DNA of 64,000 nucleotides from Formosa sp. L2A11 (GTDB lineage: Bacteria; Bacteroidota; Bacteroidia; Flavobacteriales; Flavobacteriaceae). Below are positions 19,001-27,158 of the stretch, one piece after another; the first letter of the stretch is position 1; each line of letters opens with the position of its first letter. The notes under the pieces were generated by a model. It ran no database searches. It had not been told where the DNA came from and saw only the letters and a program-made list of their open reading frames with translations. Made by a program: the position numbers and the translations under genes. The stretch lies in assembly GCF_009796865.1 (NCBI RefSeq), contig NZ_CP047028.1:1612001-1676000 (forward strand), given 5' to 3'.

Positions 19001-19171
19001 GAGCGTATTGGATTTTCTATTAGTGCTAATAATATCTTATTATGGACACCTTATGAAGGTTACGACCCAGAAGGAAATCAATACAGTGCAGGAAGTAACG
19101 TTTATGGATTTACAGGTTTAGGTACTCCTGTTAGTGAGAGTTTTTCAATGGGAATTAATTTAGGATTTTAA
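16025..19171 (+). CDS. SusC/RagA-family TonB-dependent outer-membrane transporter (pair 1)
   Basis: A 1048-aa outer-membrane importer. The signal peptide ends near FLFAQ (residue ~22). A carboxypeptidase-regulatory-like domain follows (VTGTVKDDNGMPLPGVNILL, about 25-105), then a TonB-box-like LNEVLVTAFGIEKSSRE, a plug (LQGRVAGLQI, GVDILIRG, IIVDGLAL) and a long beta-barrel ending SFSMGINLGF with the terminal Phe typical of OmpA/barrel insertion. The SusD partner starts directly after its stop codon. No glycoside hydrolase is nearby. The flanks are a murein peptidase and a dipeptide epimerase, so the cargo may be peptides and not glycans (inference). Confidence 0.93.
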   Translation: MRKTHMLSFIVFFTSMFSFLFAQNIEVTGTVKDDNGMPLPGVNILLKGTASGTSTDFDGNYKIKTNPGDVLLFSFLGYEKSEKIVEGSTLNVTLVTSEGEALNEVLVTAFGIEKSSRELGYSVSKVETADLELAGQSNAVAALQGRVAGLQISQTSGSSGGGVDILIRGVTSVNPDRSNQPLIIVDGLALNNDTFSGDVLPSSGSNSPSSSEQFSFSNRATDINPEDIESYNVLKGAAASALYGVRASNGAIVITTKRGKLGKARVNMSASTSFKQIRTTPDLQKTYREGYSGAPRTLYTPETDSGFTRLREGNLTSFYSWGPKYSDDSYTMDDGTIVDLTGDKFYDPYNLFQTGVNTQLNFNISGATERMDYFFSVGNNSEEGVLPNTNYDKTTFRFKSGYKVTDNFKVNTSISYTKSGGSRGNGGDKSVFSSLSYYSATFPINDYINADGTQRNYSFGIIDNPRYVLETSPLLDDVNRWIGNATFNWTPLNWLTVTYAAQVDNYSDQRNRFVSPYIDAGAGVGGFIVNQNINFLGLESNLLVAMEKEWNDDFRTTLTVGNQISDTKRDYTWQRGETLNVPSINEISNTINMYAGKSIEQLRNVGVFGELKMDYRNKLFLTVTGRNDWVSTLPTQNRSFFYPSVSLAYDIHDLITEDTSIFSFGKLRASWAEVGKGPLFGQVGHYFVSDDNFPFNGAGGYRSSTEYGDVNMIPERNQSHEIGADLRFFNNRLRIDYAYYKTRVKDQIFTVAAAYSSGLSGVVRNAGDFESFGHELLVGYDIIRNKDIKWDVVFNWATNEGKVLELPDDIESLIFADSGFAGVTSEIREDGTMGDMYGYKWTYVDGQRYINADGLPVVNTDERVKVGNAFPDFTTSLGSNFSYKGFGFNVLVEWKKGGDLYDAGRRNGLRNGILKETEFRDEFTVMDGVMDDGAGGYVTNTTAAYIDQDYYRSSDNYNRASEVLVQDASWVKLRSIGLSYDVKGALLNKLKMERIGFSISANNILLWTPYEGYDPEGNQYSAGSNVYGFTGLGTPVSESFSMGINLGF

Positions 19172-20662
19172 ATGATGAAAACGATGAAAAAATTTATAAT
19201 AAAAACAGGAATGTTAGGACTGCTTCTAGTTGGGATTTCTTCTTGTAGTGATAATTATTTTGATGTCAATACACCATCAAGAACTGCTCAAGAAGAAGAA
19301 TTACGTGTAAGTGATTTAATGGCTCCAGTAATGTATAGAGTTCTGTCAGGACAATATTCTGTAGAGCAATCTTTTGGTAACTATACACAATATTTTGTTG
19401 GAGAAGGCGGTGTGGCTTCTGGAGAAACAACAGCTTCTGGTTTATGGTCTAGTGTGTATTTATATACCTTACCTAATGTGGTGACCATTAAAGAAAAAGC
19501 AGATGAAATTGGAGCCATTCATTACAGTGCTGTAGCAGATATTATTACAGCTATTAATATAGGTGTTGCTACAGATACTTGGGATGATATTCCTTATACT
19601 GAAGCTACAGGTGGAATAGATAATTTGTTTCCATTTTTCGATACTCAGGAATCTATTTATACAGAAATTTTTACCCTTCTAGATAACGCTATTGTAGAAC
19701 TTCAAGAAGTAGATGAGTCTGGAACGTATTTAGGAACAGACGATTTAATTTATGGAGGAGATATCGATAAATGGATAAAAGCCGCATATACTTTAAAAGC
19801 ACGTTATCAATTACATTTAGTTGGCAAAGGAACGGTTTCTGCTAGTGATGTATTAACAACAATAGAAAACGGATTTGAATCTAACGATGATGATTTTCAA
19901 ATGTATTACGACGACGAAGACCAAAATCCTTGGTATTCTGTAGAAGTTGTAGCAAAGAGTACAGGGAATTCTCATAATGATCTTGCTAGTCAATTAGTTA
20001 GTTCTATGAATGGAGATTATTTTCCTTTTCAAAGTTCTGCTTTAAGTATCGATCCGCGTTTACCTGTATTTGGAGACAATGATGGAGAAGCAGAGTGGAA
20101 AGGTTATGTAAGTGGTGGTGGTGGTTTAGCTCCAGATGGTACTTCTGGTAACACTGGTTTTGTTGAAGGCGGTTATTATACAAGTAAAGATTCTCCGTTA
20201 TTACTTATTAGTTATGCCGAAGCACAATTTATAAAAGCCGAAGCTGCATTTTTAGAAAATGGAGGTACTACAACAAGTGTTGGTTCTAGCACAGTGGCTT
20301 ACGAAGCGTATTTAGCAGGAATAGAATCTAGTATGTCTAAATATGGAGTAGATGGTTCAGATTATTTAGCAGACGGATCGATTGCTGTTGGAGAATCTGG
20401 ATTGATGTTACAAAACATCATGAAAGAGAAGTATATTCATAATTTTTTAAACCCAGAAACTTTTGTAGATTTTAGACGTTACGATTTTTCTGATGATGTT
20501 TTTAAAGGTTTACAAATTAGAGGAGAAATAGATTCTGATGGTGATTATGCAGGGGAATGGTTTAGAAGAGCAACTTATCCAACTACTGAAGAATTTTCGA
20601 ATCCAGATAATGTAGCCGCAAATAAAGAAACTCCAGTAACACCAGTTTGGTGGGATGAATAA
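19172..20662 (+). CDS. SusD/RagB-family substrate-binding lipoprotein (pair 1)
   Basis: A 496-aa lipoprotein expected to cap the preceding SusC barrel. A signal peptide ends in the lipobox GISSC, and the mature end CSDNYFDVNTP carries an early acidic residue, as in surface-exposed Bacteroidota lipoproteins. The sequence resembles the SusD-like_2 subgroup more than classical RagB, with conserved TPSRTAQEEEL, ATDTWDDIPYTEA and LLLISYAEAQFIKAEA (the TPR-type helix). The ATG at 19172 abuts the susC stop. Internal starts at 19175 and 19184 are equally possible. Substrate is not deducible from sequence. Confidence 0.88.
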   Translation: MMKTMKKFIIKTGMLGLLLVGISSCSDNYFDVNTPSRTAQEEELRVSDLMAPVMYRVLSGQYSVEQSFGNYTQYFVGEGGVASGETTASGLWSSVYLYTLPNVVTIKEKADEIGAIHYSAVADIITAINIGVATDTWDDIPYTEATGGIDNLFPFFDTQESIYTEIFTLLDNAIVELQEVDESGTYLGTDDLIYGGDIDKWIKAAYTLKARYQLHLVGKGTVSASDVLTTIENGFESNDDDFQMYYDDEDQNPWYSVEVVAKSTGNSHNDLASQLVSSMNGDYFPFQSSALSIDPRLPVFGDNDGEAEWKGYVSGGGGLAPDGTSGNTGFVEGGYYTSKDSPLLLISYAEAQFIKAEAAFLENGGTTTSVGSSTVAYEAYLAGIESSMSKYGVDGSDYLADGSIAVGESGLMLQNIMKEKYIHNFLNPETFVDFRRYDFSDDVFKGLQIRGEIDSDGDYAGEWFRRATYPTTEEFSNPDNVAANKETPVTPVWWDE

Positions 20663-20680
20663 ACTTTAAGTGTGTAATTT

Positions 20681-20717
20681 AAAAAAGCGTTTTCATTTAG
20701 TTGAAAACGTTTTTTTT
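20681..20717. terminator. Terminator between susD pair 1 and the converging PLP enzyme gene
   Basis: AAAAAAGCGTTTTC and GAAAACGTTTTTTT form a stem with an 8-nt loop and T/A runs on both sides, so it can act in both directions. Confidence 0.85.
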
Positions 20718-20723
20718 ATGCCT

Positions 20724-21743
20724 TTATATAATTGATTTTTTTAATATATCTATATCTGCTTTTGTATGGTTTGCCGAGAGTACAATTCTGCTTAAAACAT
20801 CTTTAGGTGTTGGATAATTAAAATGTGTAATAACAATATCTTTTTGTAATAACGATTCGTAGAATTCTGGTGAGAAATTATAAATATTTGGATATTTTGT
20901 GTTGAATAGAAAAGCATAATTTAACTGTAATCCATCAAAAAAGTACTGTAAATTACATTTTAGTTTGTCCTGTTGTGCTTTGTAAATGTCTGCCGATTGT
21001 AAATAGGCTTCTAAATACGCCGGACTCATTCCGGATGCTGTAGAAAACATTACAGTTGCTTTTATGTCTTCTATAAAAGAAGAATCTCCTGCGATAATTC
21101 CACCTGGTAATCCTATTGCTTTTCCTAAAGAACTCACTAGAATTTTTTGTTTTACATGTGTTGTCGGGATGCTACTAAAAATACCCATTCCTGTTTCTCC
21201 AGTAATACCAATACTATGCGACTCGTCTACAAGAAGTGTTATTTTTTTTTGCTTCGGAATAGTTTCGATAAAACTAAAATCTACAGTGTTTACAGTTGCT
21301 GTAGGTACAGCATCTGCACAAATAGCAATGGCTTCAATCGTTTCTGTTAATAGTGTTGGGTGTAGTGTATTATCAATAAATAATGGTAAACTGTTTGGTG
21401 CTAATATTGCTGGATGTGTATTGGGATAATGATAAAAACGTGTAGGCGATTGTGCCAAATAATCTAGTGTTAATTTCCCTGCTAACATTCCAGAAGATAC
21501 GGTAACACAGGCTTCTGTTTGTAATTGAGAAGCCAGCAGCTTTTCAACATCATTAAACACTTTTAATTTTACATTTGCATGTCTAGAGCTACCATAAGCT
21601 GTTCCCCATTTTCTAATGCCTTTAATTACCTCATCCTGAAATGCAGGAAGTGTCGCTAGCCCTAAATAAGAAGTGCCTCCAAAATAGGAAACACTTTTAT
21701 GTATTAAGGAAATTTTATCGTTGGGTGCTTTTATAACTTCCAT
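20724..21743 (-). CDS. PLP-dependent alpha-oxoamine synthase-like enzyme (BioF/KBL fold)
   Basis: A 339-aa fold-type I PLP enzyme. The PLP lysine is K208 in VSSLGKAIGLPGG, and the DESHS block (D173, H176) contacts the cofactor. The GTAYGSSRHA motif near residue 47-56 matches BioF/KBL enzymes, which condense an amino acid with an acyl-CoA. At 339 aa it is shorter than the usual ~390-400, missing part of the N-terminal arm. It lies 5 bp downstream of the dipeptide epimerase gene, so the two form an operon. The exact reaction is unknown. An aminotransferase or a murein-peptide-derived amino-acid role is possible. Confidence 0.75.
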   Translation of the reverse strand: MEVIKAPNDKISLIHKSVSYFGGTSYLGLATLPAFQDEVIKGIRKWGTAYGSSRHANVKLKVFNDVEKLLASQLQTEACVTVSSGMLAGKLTLDYLAQSPTRFYHYPNTHPAILAPNSLPLFIDNTLHPTLLTETIEAIAICADAVPTATVNTVDFSFIETIPKQKKITLLVDESHSIGITGETGMGIFSSIPTTHVKQKILVSSLGKAIGLPGGIIAGDSSFIEDIKATVMFSTASGMSPAYLEAYLQSADIYKAQQDKLKCNLQYFFDGLQLNYAFLFNTKYPNIYNFSPEFYESLLQKDIVITHFNYPTPKDVLSRIVLSANHTKADIDILKKSII

Positions 21744-21748
21744 GCTAA

Positions 21749-22759
21749 TTAAAGTAAAGTGACGCCAGTTCCGTTTAAGTCGCTATAATGTGTTACTCCA
21801 TTGTCTATAGTTATTCCTGTAGCAATATCTTTTGCTAATAACATAGCGCCGTCCATATCTACATAATCGAGTAACGGTAAAAGTTGTGCAACTGCAGAAA
21901 TCCCAACCGAAGATTCTGTCATGCAACCTACCATAGTTTTCATACCGAGTGCTCTTGCTTCTACAAGCATGTTACGTGCAGGTGTTAATCCGCCACATTT
22001 TACAAGCTTAACATTTACACCGTGAAAGTGATTGTGGCATTTCGCAATATCTTCACTTACTTGGCAACTTTCGTCTGCAACTATTGGTAATACAGAGTCT
22101 TGAAATAGTCTTTTGTGTCCATCCCAATTATCGGCTTTTAAAGGTTGTTCTAAAAATTCAACGCCTAGTTTTTTTAGTGCAATTGCATTTTTTAGAGCTT
22201 CATCTACGCCCCAACCGCAATTGGCATCTATTCTAAACACAGCATCTGTATGTTTTCTTAATTCGGTAACAATTTTAATATCTTCATTTGTACCTAATTT
22301 AATCTTGTAAATAGGCCAAGGCAATTCTTGCATTTTCTCTACCATTTTTTCAACGGTATCAATTCCAATCGTGTAATCTGTAATTGGATTATGAGAAATA
22401 TCGTAGCCCCAAAGATCGTAAAGTTTTTTGTGTTGTTTTCTTGCGTATAAGTCATTGTAAGCAAGGTCTAAAGCGCAAAGGGCAAACATATTGTGTTTTA
22501 AAAGCGGATACATTTTTGTCCAGAAAATATCAGGAGTTTCATTTACTGTGGTTTCAATACTACTTTTAACCTTAGATAATTCGTTCATCATTATAGGCAC
22601 AGTAACATTGTAATACGGGTTTGAAGTAGCCTCGCCATAACCAGAAAAACCTTCGTCTTCTAAAACGACAATTAAACTGGGTTGTACATCTATCGATTCT
22701 CTAGAAATTGTAAACGTGTGTTTCAATTCAAGAACGTAGTCTTTTAAAATAAGTTTCAT
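21749..22759 (-). CDS. Dipeptide epimerase (L-Ala-D/L-Glu epimerase type)
   Basis: A 336-aa enolase-superfamily enzyme of the muconate-lactonising subgroup. The catalytic set is complete: K152 and K154 in YKIKLG, metal ligands D178 (RIDANCGW), E204 (LEQPL) and D229 (VADESC), and the second base K251 (NVKLVKCGG). It likely epimerises L-Ala-D-Glu from murein turnover to L-Ala-L-Glu for peptidase degradation. Other dipeptides cannot be excluded. The cytoplasmic location fits the lack of signal peptide. It shares an operon with the BioF-like gene. Confidence 0.88.
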   Translation of the reverse strand: MKLILKDYVLELKHTFTISRESIDVQPSLIVVLEDEGFSGYGEATSNPYYNVTVPIMMNELSKVKSSIETTVNETPDIFWTKMYPLLKHNMFALCALDLAYNDLYARKQHKKLYDLWGYDISHNPITDYTIGIDTVEKMVEKMQELPWPIYKIKLGTNEDIKIVTELRKHTDAVFRIDANCGWGVDEALKNAIALKKLGVEFLEQPLKADNWDGHKRLFQDSVLPIVADESCQVSEDIAKCHNHFHGVNVKLVKCGGLTPARNMLVEARALGMKTMVGCMTESSVGISAVAQLLPLLDYVDMDGAMLLAKDIATGITIDNGVTHYSDLNGTGVTLL

Positions 22760-22779
22760 ATACTAATTGTGTTGTTACT

Positions 22780-22787
22780 CAAAAATA
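22780..22787 (-). promoter_or_regulatory. Candidate -7 box for the dipeptide epimerase operon
   Basis: Minus-strand TATTTTTG fits TAnnTTTG and lies 20 bp before the epimerase start codon. No -33 at good spacing. Confidence 0.4.
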
Positions 22788-22852
22788 CGGAATTATCCGT
22801 TTTATAGATTCTAATAACAAGTTATTTTAAGTAAACATCCACTTTTGTTCAT

Positions 22853-22887
22853 AAAAAATGCTTAACAGGAATTTTTGTTAAGCATTT
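22853..22887 (-). terminator. Terminator of the susCDE-amylase operon
   Basis: Perfect 12-bp arms AAATGCTTAACA/TGTTAAGCATTT with an 8-nt loop. On the minus strand it is followed by a T run. It lies 22 bp after the amylase stop codon and isolates the operon from the epimerase genes. Confidence 0.9.
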
Positions 22888-22909
22888 GTGAATCGAAATA
22901 AATTGTGTT

Positions 22910-25768
22910 TTAGATCTTTATAAGTTTAGACGTGCTTTCTTGTCCTTCTGAATTAATTATTTTAATAATGTATAATCCAGATTTAAGTACAGAGACGTTA
23001 AAAGAATTAGTTGCATTAAAGTTGCCTTTAAATTGTTTTACACGTTTTCCTGTAATATCGTAAACATTTACATCTGTTGATGTTGTATTGATTTTAAAGC
23101 TATTTTGAGTCGGATTTGGGTAAACAGTAAAAGTGTCTGCTAAAACAGTATCGTCTACACCCAAGCTTTGCGGTATGTTGTTCCCGTAAATTTTGAAAGT
23201 TCCAGGTTCTAAAGTAATTGCATTAGTCGCAGAAATTGAAGTGTTTCCTGTTTCGTCCATTAAGTCGTACCAAATTCCTGTGCTAGGAAAATCAGGATCT
23301 ACGGTTTGTGTTGTGGTATCAAAATTAGAAATAATTACGACTTCATTTAAATCTGTAGAAGCTAAGTCTGAATTCCAGATATAAATTCTAGGCGTTAAAT
23401 CTCCAGAGGTAATGGTGTAATCACCCTCGAATACATCTTCATTAATTTTTAGTTCATTTAATCTGGTCCAAGTGTCGTAAACCGCTTTTCTGTTCTCGTC
23501 TGCTAACCAATTTTCAGACCATTGTGGCTGAGGTTTAGTGCTTAGTTTACAAGAATCGTCTGAAGATAACGAGCCATCTGTACAGGTGTAAATAGAATTA
23601 TCCATACCTAAATCTCCAAAATGCCAAATCATTTTTGGACCAGGAATAGTTAAGGTAATCGCTCCTAAAGCTTCCATGCGTTGTAAAGACGTGTTTAAAT
23701 CTTTTACACTATAGGTTCCTGAAGATGCACCATATTGCAAGTTTTTATACATTAATCGTTCTTCGTCATGACTTTCTGCATAGCCAACTAAGCGTTTTCC
23801 TGTGAAACCATGTGCATCACTTCCCATTCGCTCAATATTAGAATCAGAAGCATATCCCATAGTTAATTGATTATATGGATCTGTCATTTTTCCCCACATC
23901 ATTACACCTTTACCTTCATCAATCTTATAGTTTGCCCATTCTTGTTCTTCGGTGTCTTCTCCTAAATGTTCGAAAATAACGTATTGTGTTTCATCTAAAT
24001 CCCAAGAATAATCTGCATATTGTTTTAAAATATCTACACGATCTTGTTGGTAACTATTGGTGCAGCTTTCGTCGCTAGAGGTGCAGTTTTGTGTAAACCC
24101 TTTAGTTAAATCCCAGCGGAATCCATCAATATTAAAATCAGTAATCCAATGCTCGACCACACGTTCTACATAATATTGTGTGCGTGCTTGCTGATGATTA
24201 AAATCTGATCCCACACTATAACTGTGTGTTGCTTCTTCATTAAAATAGGGATTTTCACTACTTGGATCTCCCCAGCCATCGCCATCGGGATCTTCCATCC
24301 ACATACGAACCATTGGGTTTCTACCGTACGCATGATTTAAAGCAACATCTAGAATTACTGCAATTCCATTTTCATGACATAAATCTATAAATTCTTTGAC
24401 TTTGTCTTCTGTACCATAAAATTTATCTAAAGCCATATGAAAAGCGGTATTGTAACCCCAACTTTCATTGCCTTCAAATTCCATAATTGGCATAAGTTCG
24501 ATGGCATTAATATTCAGATTTTTGAAATAATCGATACGATCTATTAAATCTTGAATATTTCTGTCTGCATCAAAATCACGAATTAAGACTTCATAAATGA
24601 CTAAGTCTTCTTTTTTAGGTTTTTCAAAATCGCTGACTTGCCAATCGTATGCAGATACTCCAGTTTGTAATACGGTAACTTCGCGCTCCTGACCTGTTGG
24701 ATAATCAGGTAAATTAGGATAGGTGTCTGAAGAAATTTCAGAATCATCGAAAGGTGATAAAACTAAAGTTGAAAAAGGATCGGCAGTTTTTACCATAACA
24801 GGTGAGTTTGCTATAGGTGTTTCGTCTACAGCCCAATATTGATAGGTTTCTATATTTTGAGACGTTAAACCTGTTAGTTCTAACCAGAACATTCCAGTAG
24901 TTGGATCTTGTTTCATGGCATAAGCCGATGTAGGTGACCAATTATTGAAACTTCCTGCGACGTACACAAAGCCTTTTAACGGTGCATCTAAAACCAAAGT
25001 TGCTTTTGTAGCATCGCTTGCATTGTAGTTAATTCCGTTTTCTAATCCATCAGGCATGGTTTGAGATAGCGTTCCAGGGTTTACTAATACAGAAAATGTT
25101 TTGGTAGTTGTATTAGAACCTTGATTTACGGTTAACTCATAATCCTGATTGGTTGTAATATTTGTTTGCGTATATGTATACGAACTGATGCTTGTTTTAG
25201 TGTCTAATACACTTCCGTTTGCTGTAAGTGTATAATTTGCACCTCCTGCAGTATTTGATGCAGACACGGTTAAACTTCCTCCAGAAGTTAAAATTGTTGA
25301 ACTGTTTTCTTCAGGTGAATTTAAAGTGACTTGAAACGTCCCGACATTAACAAAAATATCTGAACAACCAGTTGCTTTTAATTCTTGGTCTCCGGCTGCA
25401 TTTCTAAAAACCATCCCCATTTTTGTAGCAGAATCTGCTTGTGCATCGGTTAGACCGTAATATGTTTTAGGTGTAATGGTAATACTCCACGTACCATCGT
25501 TGTTATTAGTCATTTCTCCAACACCATCATCTGTGCCCCAATTCCCGATAACATTGTATCCCCAAGGATCAGAGCTATCCCCGATTCCGGAATGCATATA
25601 AACTTTAGAAGGACTACTTAGGGTATTACAATTTGTATCTGAACTTAAAATATTTACGGTAATGGTTACCGTTTCTGTTGTGTTAAATGTAGTTGGGTTT
25701 GTGGTTACTTGAGCATAATTAAAGCTAGTAACAATTAAAAGTAAAAAAGCGAGTAAAGTTTTTTTCAT
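22910..25768 (-). CDS. T9SS-secreted GH13 alpha-amylase
   Basis: A 952-aa secreted multidomain amylase. The order is: signal peptide (1-19, ending NYAQ), an N-terminal beta-sandwich likely to bind starch (about 30-130), an Ig-like linker, a CBM48-like domain (VYVAGSFNNWSP, about 265-350) and the GH13 barrel from about 385. The catalytic residues are D553 (FRWDL, nucleophile), E600 (FEHLGED, acid/base) and D668 (SHDEER). The last ~75 residues (FTVYPNPTQNSF to TSKLIKI) form a type IX secretion sorting domain, so it is released or surface-anchored. It ends the minus-strand arm after susC, susD and susE, in the place where the B. thetaiotaomicron Sus operon has the lipoprotein amylase SusG. A strong hairpin separates it from the susE-like gene. 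Confidence 0.93.
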   Translation of the reverse strand: MKKTLLAFLLLIVTSFNYAQVTTNPTTFNTTETVTITVNILSSDTNCNTLSSPSKVYMHSGIGDSSDPWGYNVIGNWGTDDGVGEMTNNNDGTWSITITPKTYYGLTDAQADSATKMGMVFRNAAGDQELKATGCSDIFVNVGTFQVTLNSPEENSSTILTSGGSLTVSASNTAGGANYTLTANGSVLDTKTSISSYTYTQTNITTNQDYELTVNQGSNTTTKTFSVLVNPGTLSQTMPDGLENGINYNASDATKATLVLDAPLKGFVYVAGSFNNWSPTSAYAMKQDPTTGMFWLELTGLTSQNIETYQYWAVDETPIANSPVMVKTADPFSTLVLSPFDDSEISSDTYPNLPDYPTGQEREVTVLQTGVSAYDWQVSDFEKPKKEDLVIYEVLIRDFDADRNIQDLIDRIDYFKNLNINAIELMPIMEFEGNESWGYNTAFHMALDKFYGTEDKVKEFIDLCHENGIAVILDVALNHAYGRNPMVRMWMEDPDGDGWGDPSSENPYFNEEATHSYSVGSDFNHQQARTQYYVERVVEHWITDFNIDGFRWDLTKGFTQNCTSSDESCTNSYQQDRVDILKQYADYSWDLDETQYVIFEHLGEDTEEQEWANYKIDEGKGVMMWGKMTDPYNQLTMGYASDSNIERMGSDAHGFTGKRLVGYAESHDEERLMYKNLQYGASSGTYSVKDLNTSLQRMEALGAITLTIPGPKMIWHFGDLGMDNSIYTCTDGSLSSDDSCKLSTKPQPQWSENWLADENRKAVYDTWTRLNELKINEDVFEGDYTITSGDLTPRIYIWNSDLASTDLNEVVIISNFDTTTQTVDPDFPSTGIWYDLMDETGNTSISATNAITLEPGTFKIYGNNIPQSLGVDDTVLADTFTVYPNPTQNSFKINTTSTDVNVYDITGKRVKQFKGNFNATNSFNVSVLKSGLYIIKIINSEGQESTSKLIKI

Positions 25769-25786
25769 AATATATGGATTAAAAAC

Positions 25787-25822
25787 AATACGGGCTGTGA
25801 TGTTAATATCACAGCCCGTATT
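25787..25822 (-). terminator. Strong intra-operon hairpin between susE-like and amylase genes
   Basis: Perfect 15-bp arms AATACGGGCTGTGAT/ATCACAGCCCGTATT with a 6-nt loop. On the minus strand it is followed by TGTTTTTAAT. It is much more GC-rich than the surroundings and sits in the 59-bp gap between two genes of the same operon. It may act as a partial terminator or as a 3'-end stabiliser for the susCDE message. Confidence 0.8.
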
Positions 25823-25827
25823 TATTG

Positions 25828-27141
25828 CTAATTAGTTAAAGTATACGTTGGATTAGACGTATCTGATAAGTCTAAAATTATATCGTAAGTGCCTGCTGTA
25901 ATAGCGATGTTGTCTCCGCCATCGTCTAAAATACCATCTGCACCAGTATCTCCATAGTTTATTCCCCAATCGTTGTTGGCTCTAAACTTCATTTCTCCTG
26001 TTGTAAGCGTTACACCGTTTAAATACCAAACACCATCTGTAGTGTAATCCATATTTAAAACGGTGTCTGGACCATCCCAACCGTTAGGTGTAGCATCTCC
26101 AACAAGTCCCCAAAGATTTTCGATAGCTTCAAGAGAGTATGTCAAGTCGTTTAAGTTTAAAGTTACAAGATAATTTCCTGCTGTAACGGCAATGTTATCT
26201 CCACCATCATCTAAACTTCCGTCTGCACCAGTATCTCCGTAGTTAAAACTCCAATCGTTGTTCTTTCTGAATTTCATTTCACCATCGGTTAAGGTAACAA
26301 CGGCACGCCATTGGTCTGATGTAGAATCGTATGTTAACGGCGTATCTGGTCCATCCCAGCCATTAGGTGTTGCATCTCCAACAAGTCCCCAAGTGTAAGC
26401 TTCAATTTTGTAGGTTAAAGTACCTGCGTTAAAAGTTACTTTATAAGTACCTGCAGTAACAATAATATTGTCTCCATTTTCTTCTAAAGTACCGTCTGCT
26501 CCAGTATCACCATAGTTTAAATCCCAGCTATTGTCTTGTCTTATTTTTATTTCACCATCTGTAAGTGTTACATAGGCATTAAAAATATCGGCTTCGCTAG
26601 TAGTGTAGAATGGCATATCTGGACCGTTCCAACCATTTTCTGTAGCACTACCAACAAGTCCCCAAACAGAAGATAAATCTAAAGTATTTGCATATCCTGT
26701 TACATTAATGTTGCTAATGTTAGATGTTGCTGCAATTGTAGAGGTACCAATAATACTTTCTACCTTAACATCTATAGTTGTTTCTACGCCAGATTCAACT
26801 TCTAAAGTTTGTAGAATAGTATTTAGTTCTTCAGTTAAAAGGCTGTATTCTAAATCGCTTCCTACATCTTTTTTTACTGCATTTTGGAAGTTGTTTCCAG
26901 AAACATCAAAGTAAACCATATATGTTGGTATGGCGCTGTATCCGTAGTCTGGCTCTGTCCAAGTTAAATCTAATGCAGTAAGACCTACATTGTCTTTAAG
27001 TAATACAATATCTGATGTAGATGTTGTAAGTGCTGTTGTGGCTGTGGCATTTAAAACCGTATCGGTGTCGTCTGTGCTGCAGCTGTATAATGCCAGGGTG
27101 ACTAACATTATACTTAATAATTTTGAAGCTATATTTTTCAT
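25828..27141 (-). CDS. SusE/SusF-like starch-binding outer-membrane lipoprotein
   Basis: A 437-aa surface lipoprotein. The signal peptide ends in the lipobox LYSC (C21), followed by STDDTD, an acidic segment typical of surface export. Residues 30-150 match the SusE N-terminal Ig-like domain (LDLTWTEPDYGYSAIPTYMVYF). Three tandem ~92-aa repeats follow at 160-250, 251-343 and 344-437. Each has WGLVG-ATpNGW-GPD, GE-K-R-NNDW and NYGDTGADG-LDDGGDNI. Conserved Trp and Lys/Arg suit glucan stacking, as in SusE and SusF carbohydrate modules. It is encoded 17 bp after susD. Confidence 0.88.
   Translation of the reverse strand: MKNIASKLLSIMLVTLALYSCSTDDTDTVLNATATTALTTSTSDIVLLKDNVGLTALDLTWTEPDYGYSAIPTYMVYFDVSGNNFQNAVKKDVGSDLEYSLLTEELNTILQTLEVESGVETTIDVKVESIIGTSTIAATSNISNINVTGYANTLDLSSVWGLVGSATENGWNGPDMPFYTTSEADIFNAYVTLTDGEIKIRQDNSWDLNYGDTGADGTLEENGDNIIVTAGTYKVTFNAGTLTYKIEAYTWGLVGDATPNGWDGPDTPLTYDSTSDQWRAVVTLTDGEMKFRKNNDWSFNYGDTGADGSLDDGGDNIAVTAGNYLVTLNLNDLTYSLEAIENLWGLVGDATPNGWDGPDTVLNMDYTTDGVWYLNGVTLTTGEMKFRANNDWGINYGDTGADGILDDGGDNIAITAGTYDIILDLSDTSNPTYTLTN
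25831..26664 (-). repeat. Three in-frame tandem starch-binding modules
   Basis: Three ~280-bp units in the SusE-like gene (26392-26664, 26113-26391 and 25831-26112). Units 2 and 3 are closer to each other than to unit 1, consistent with stepwise duplication. Confidence 0.9.
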
Positions 27142-27158
27142 ATTATAATGCTTTTATA

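Noticed and set aside
20724-21743. Biotin gene bioF
   Set aside because: BioF/KBL fold and PLP lysine are present, but no other biotin genes are nearby, the protein is short, and the operon partner is a dipeptide epimerase.
25831-26664. CRISPR-like or tandem DNA repeats
   Set aside because: Units are about 280 bp, in frame and coding for protein modules.
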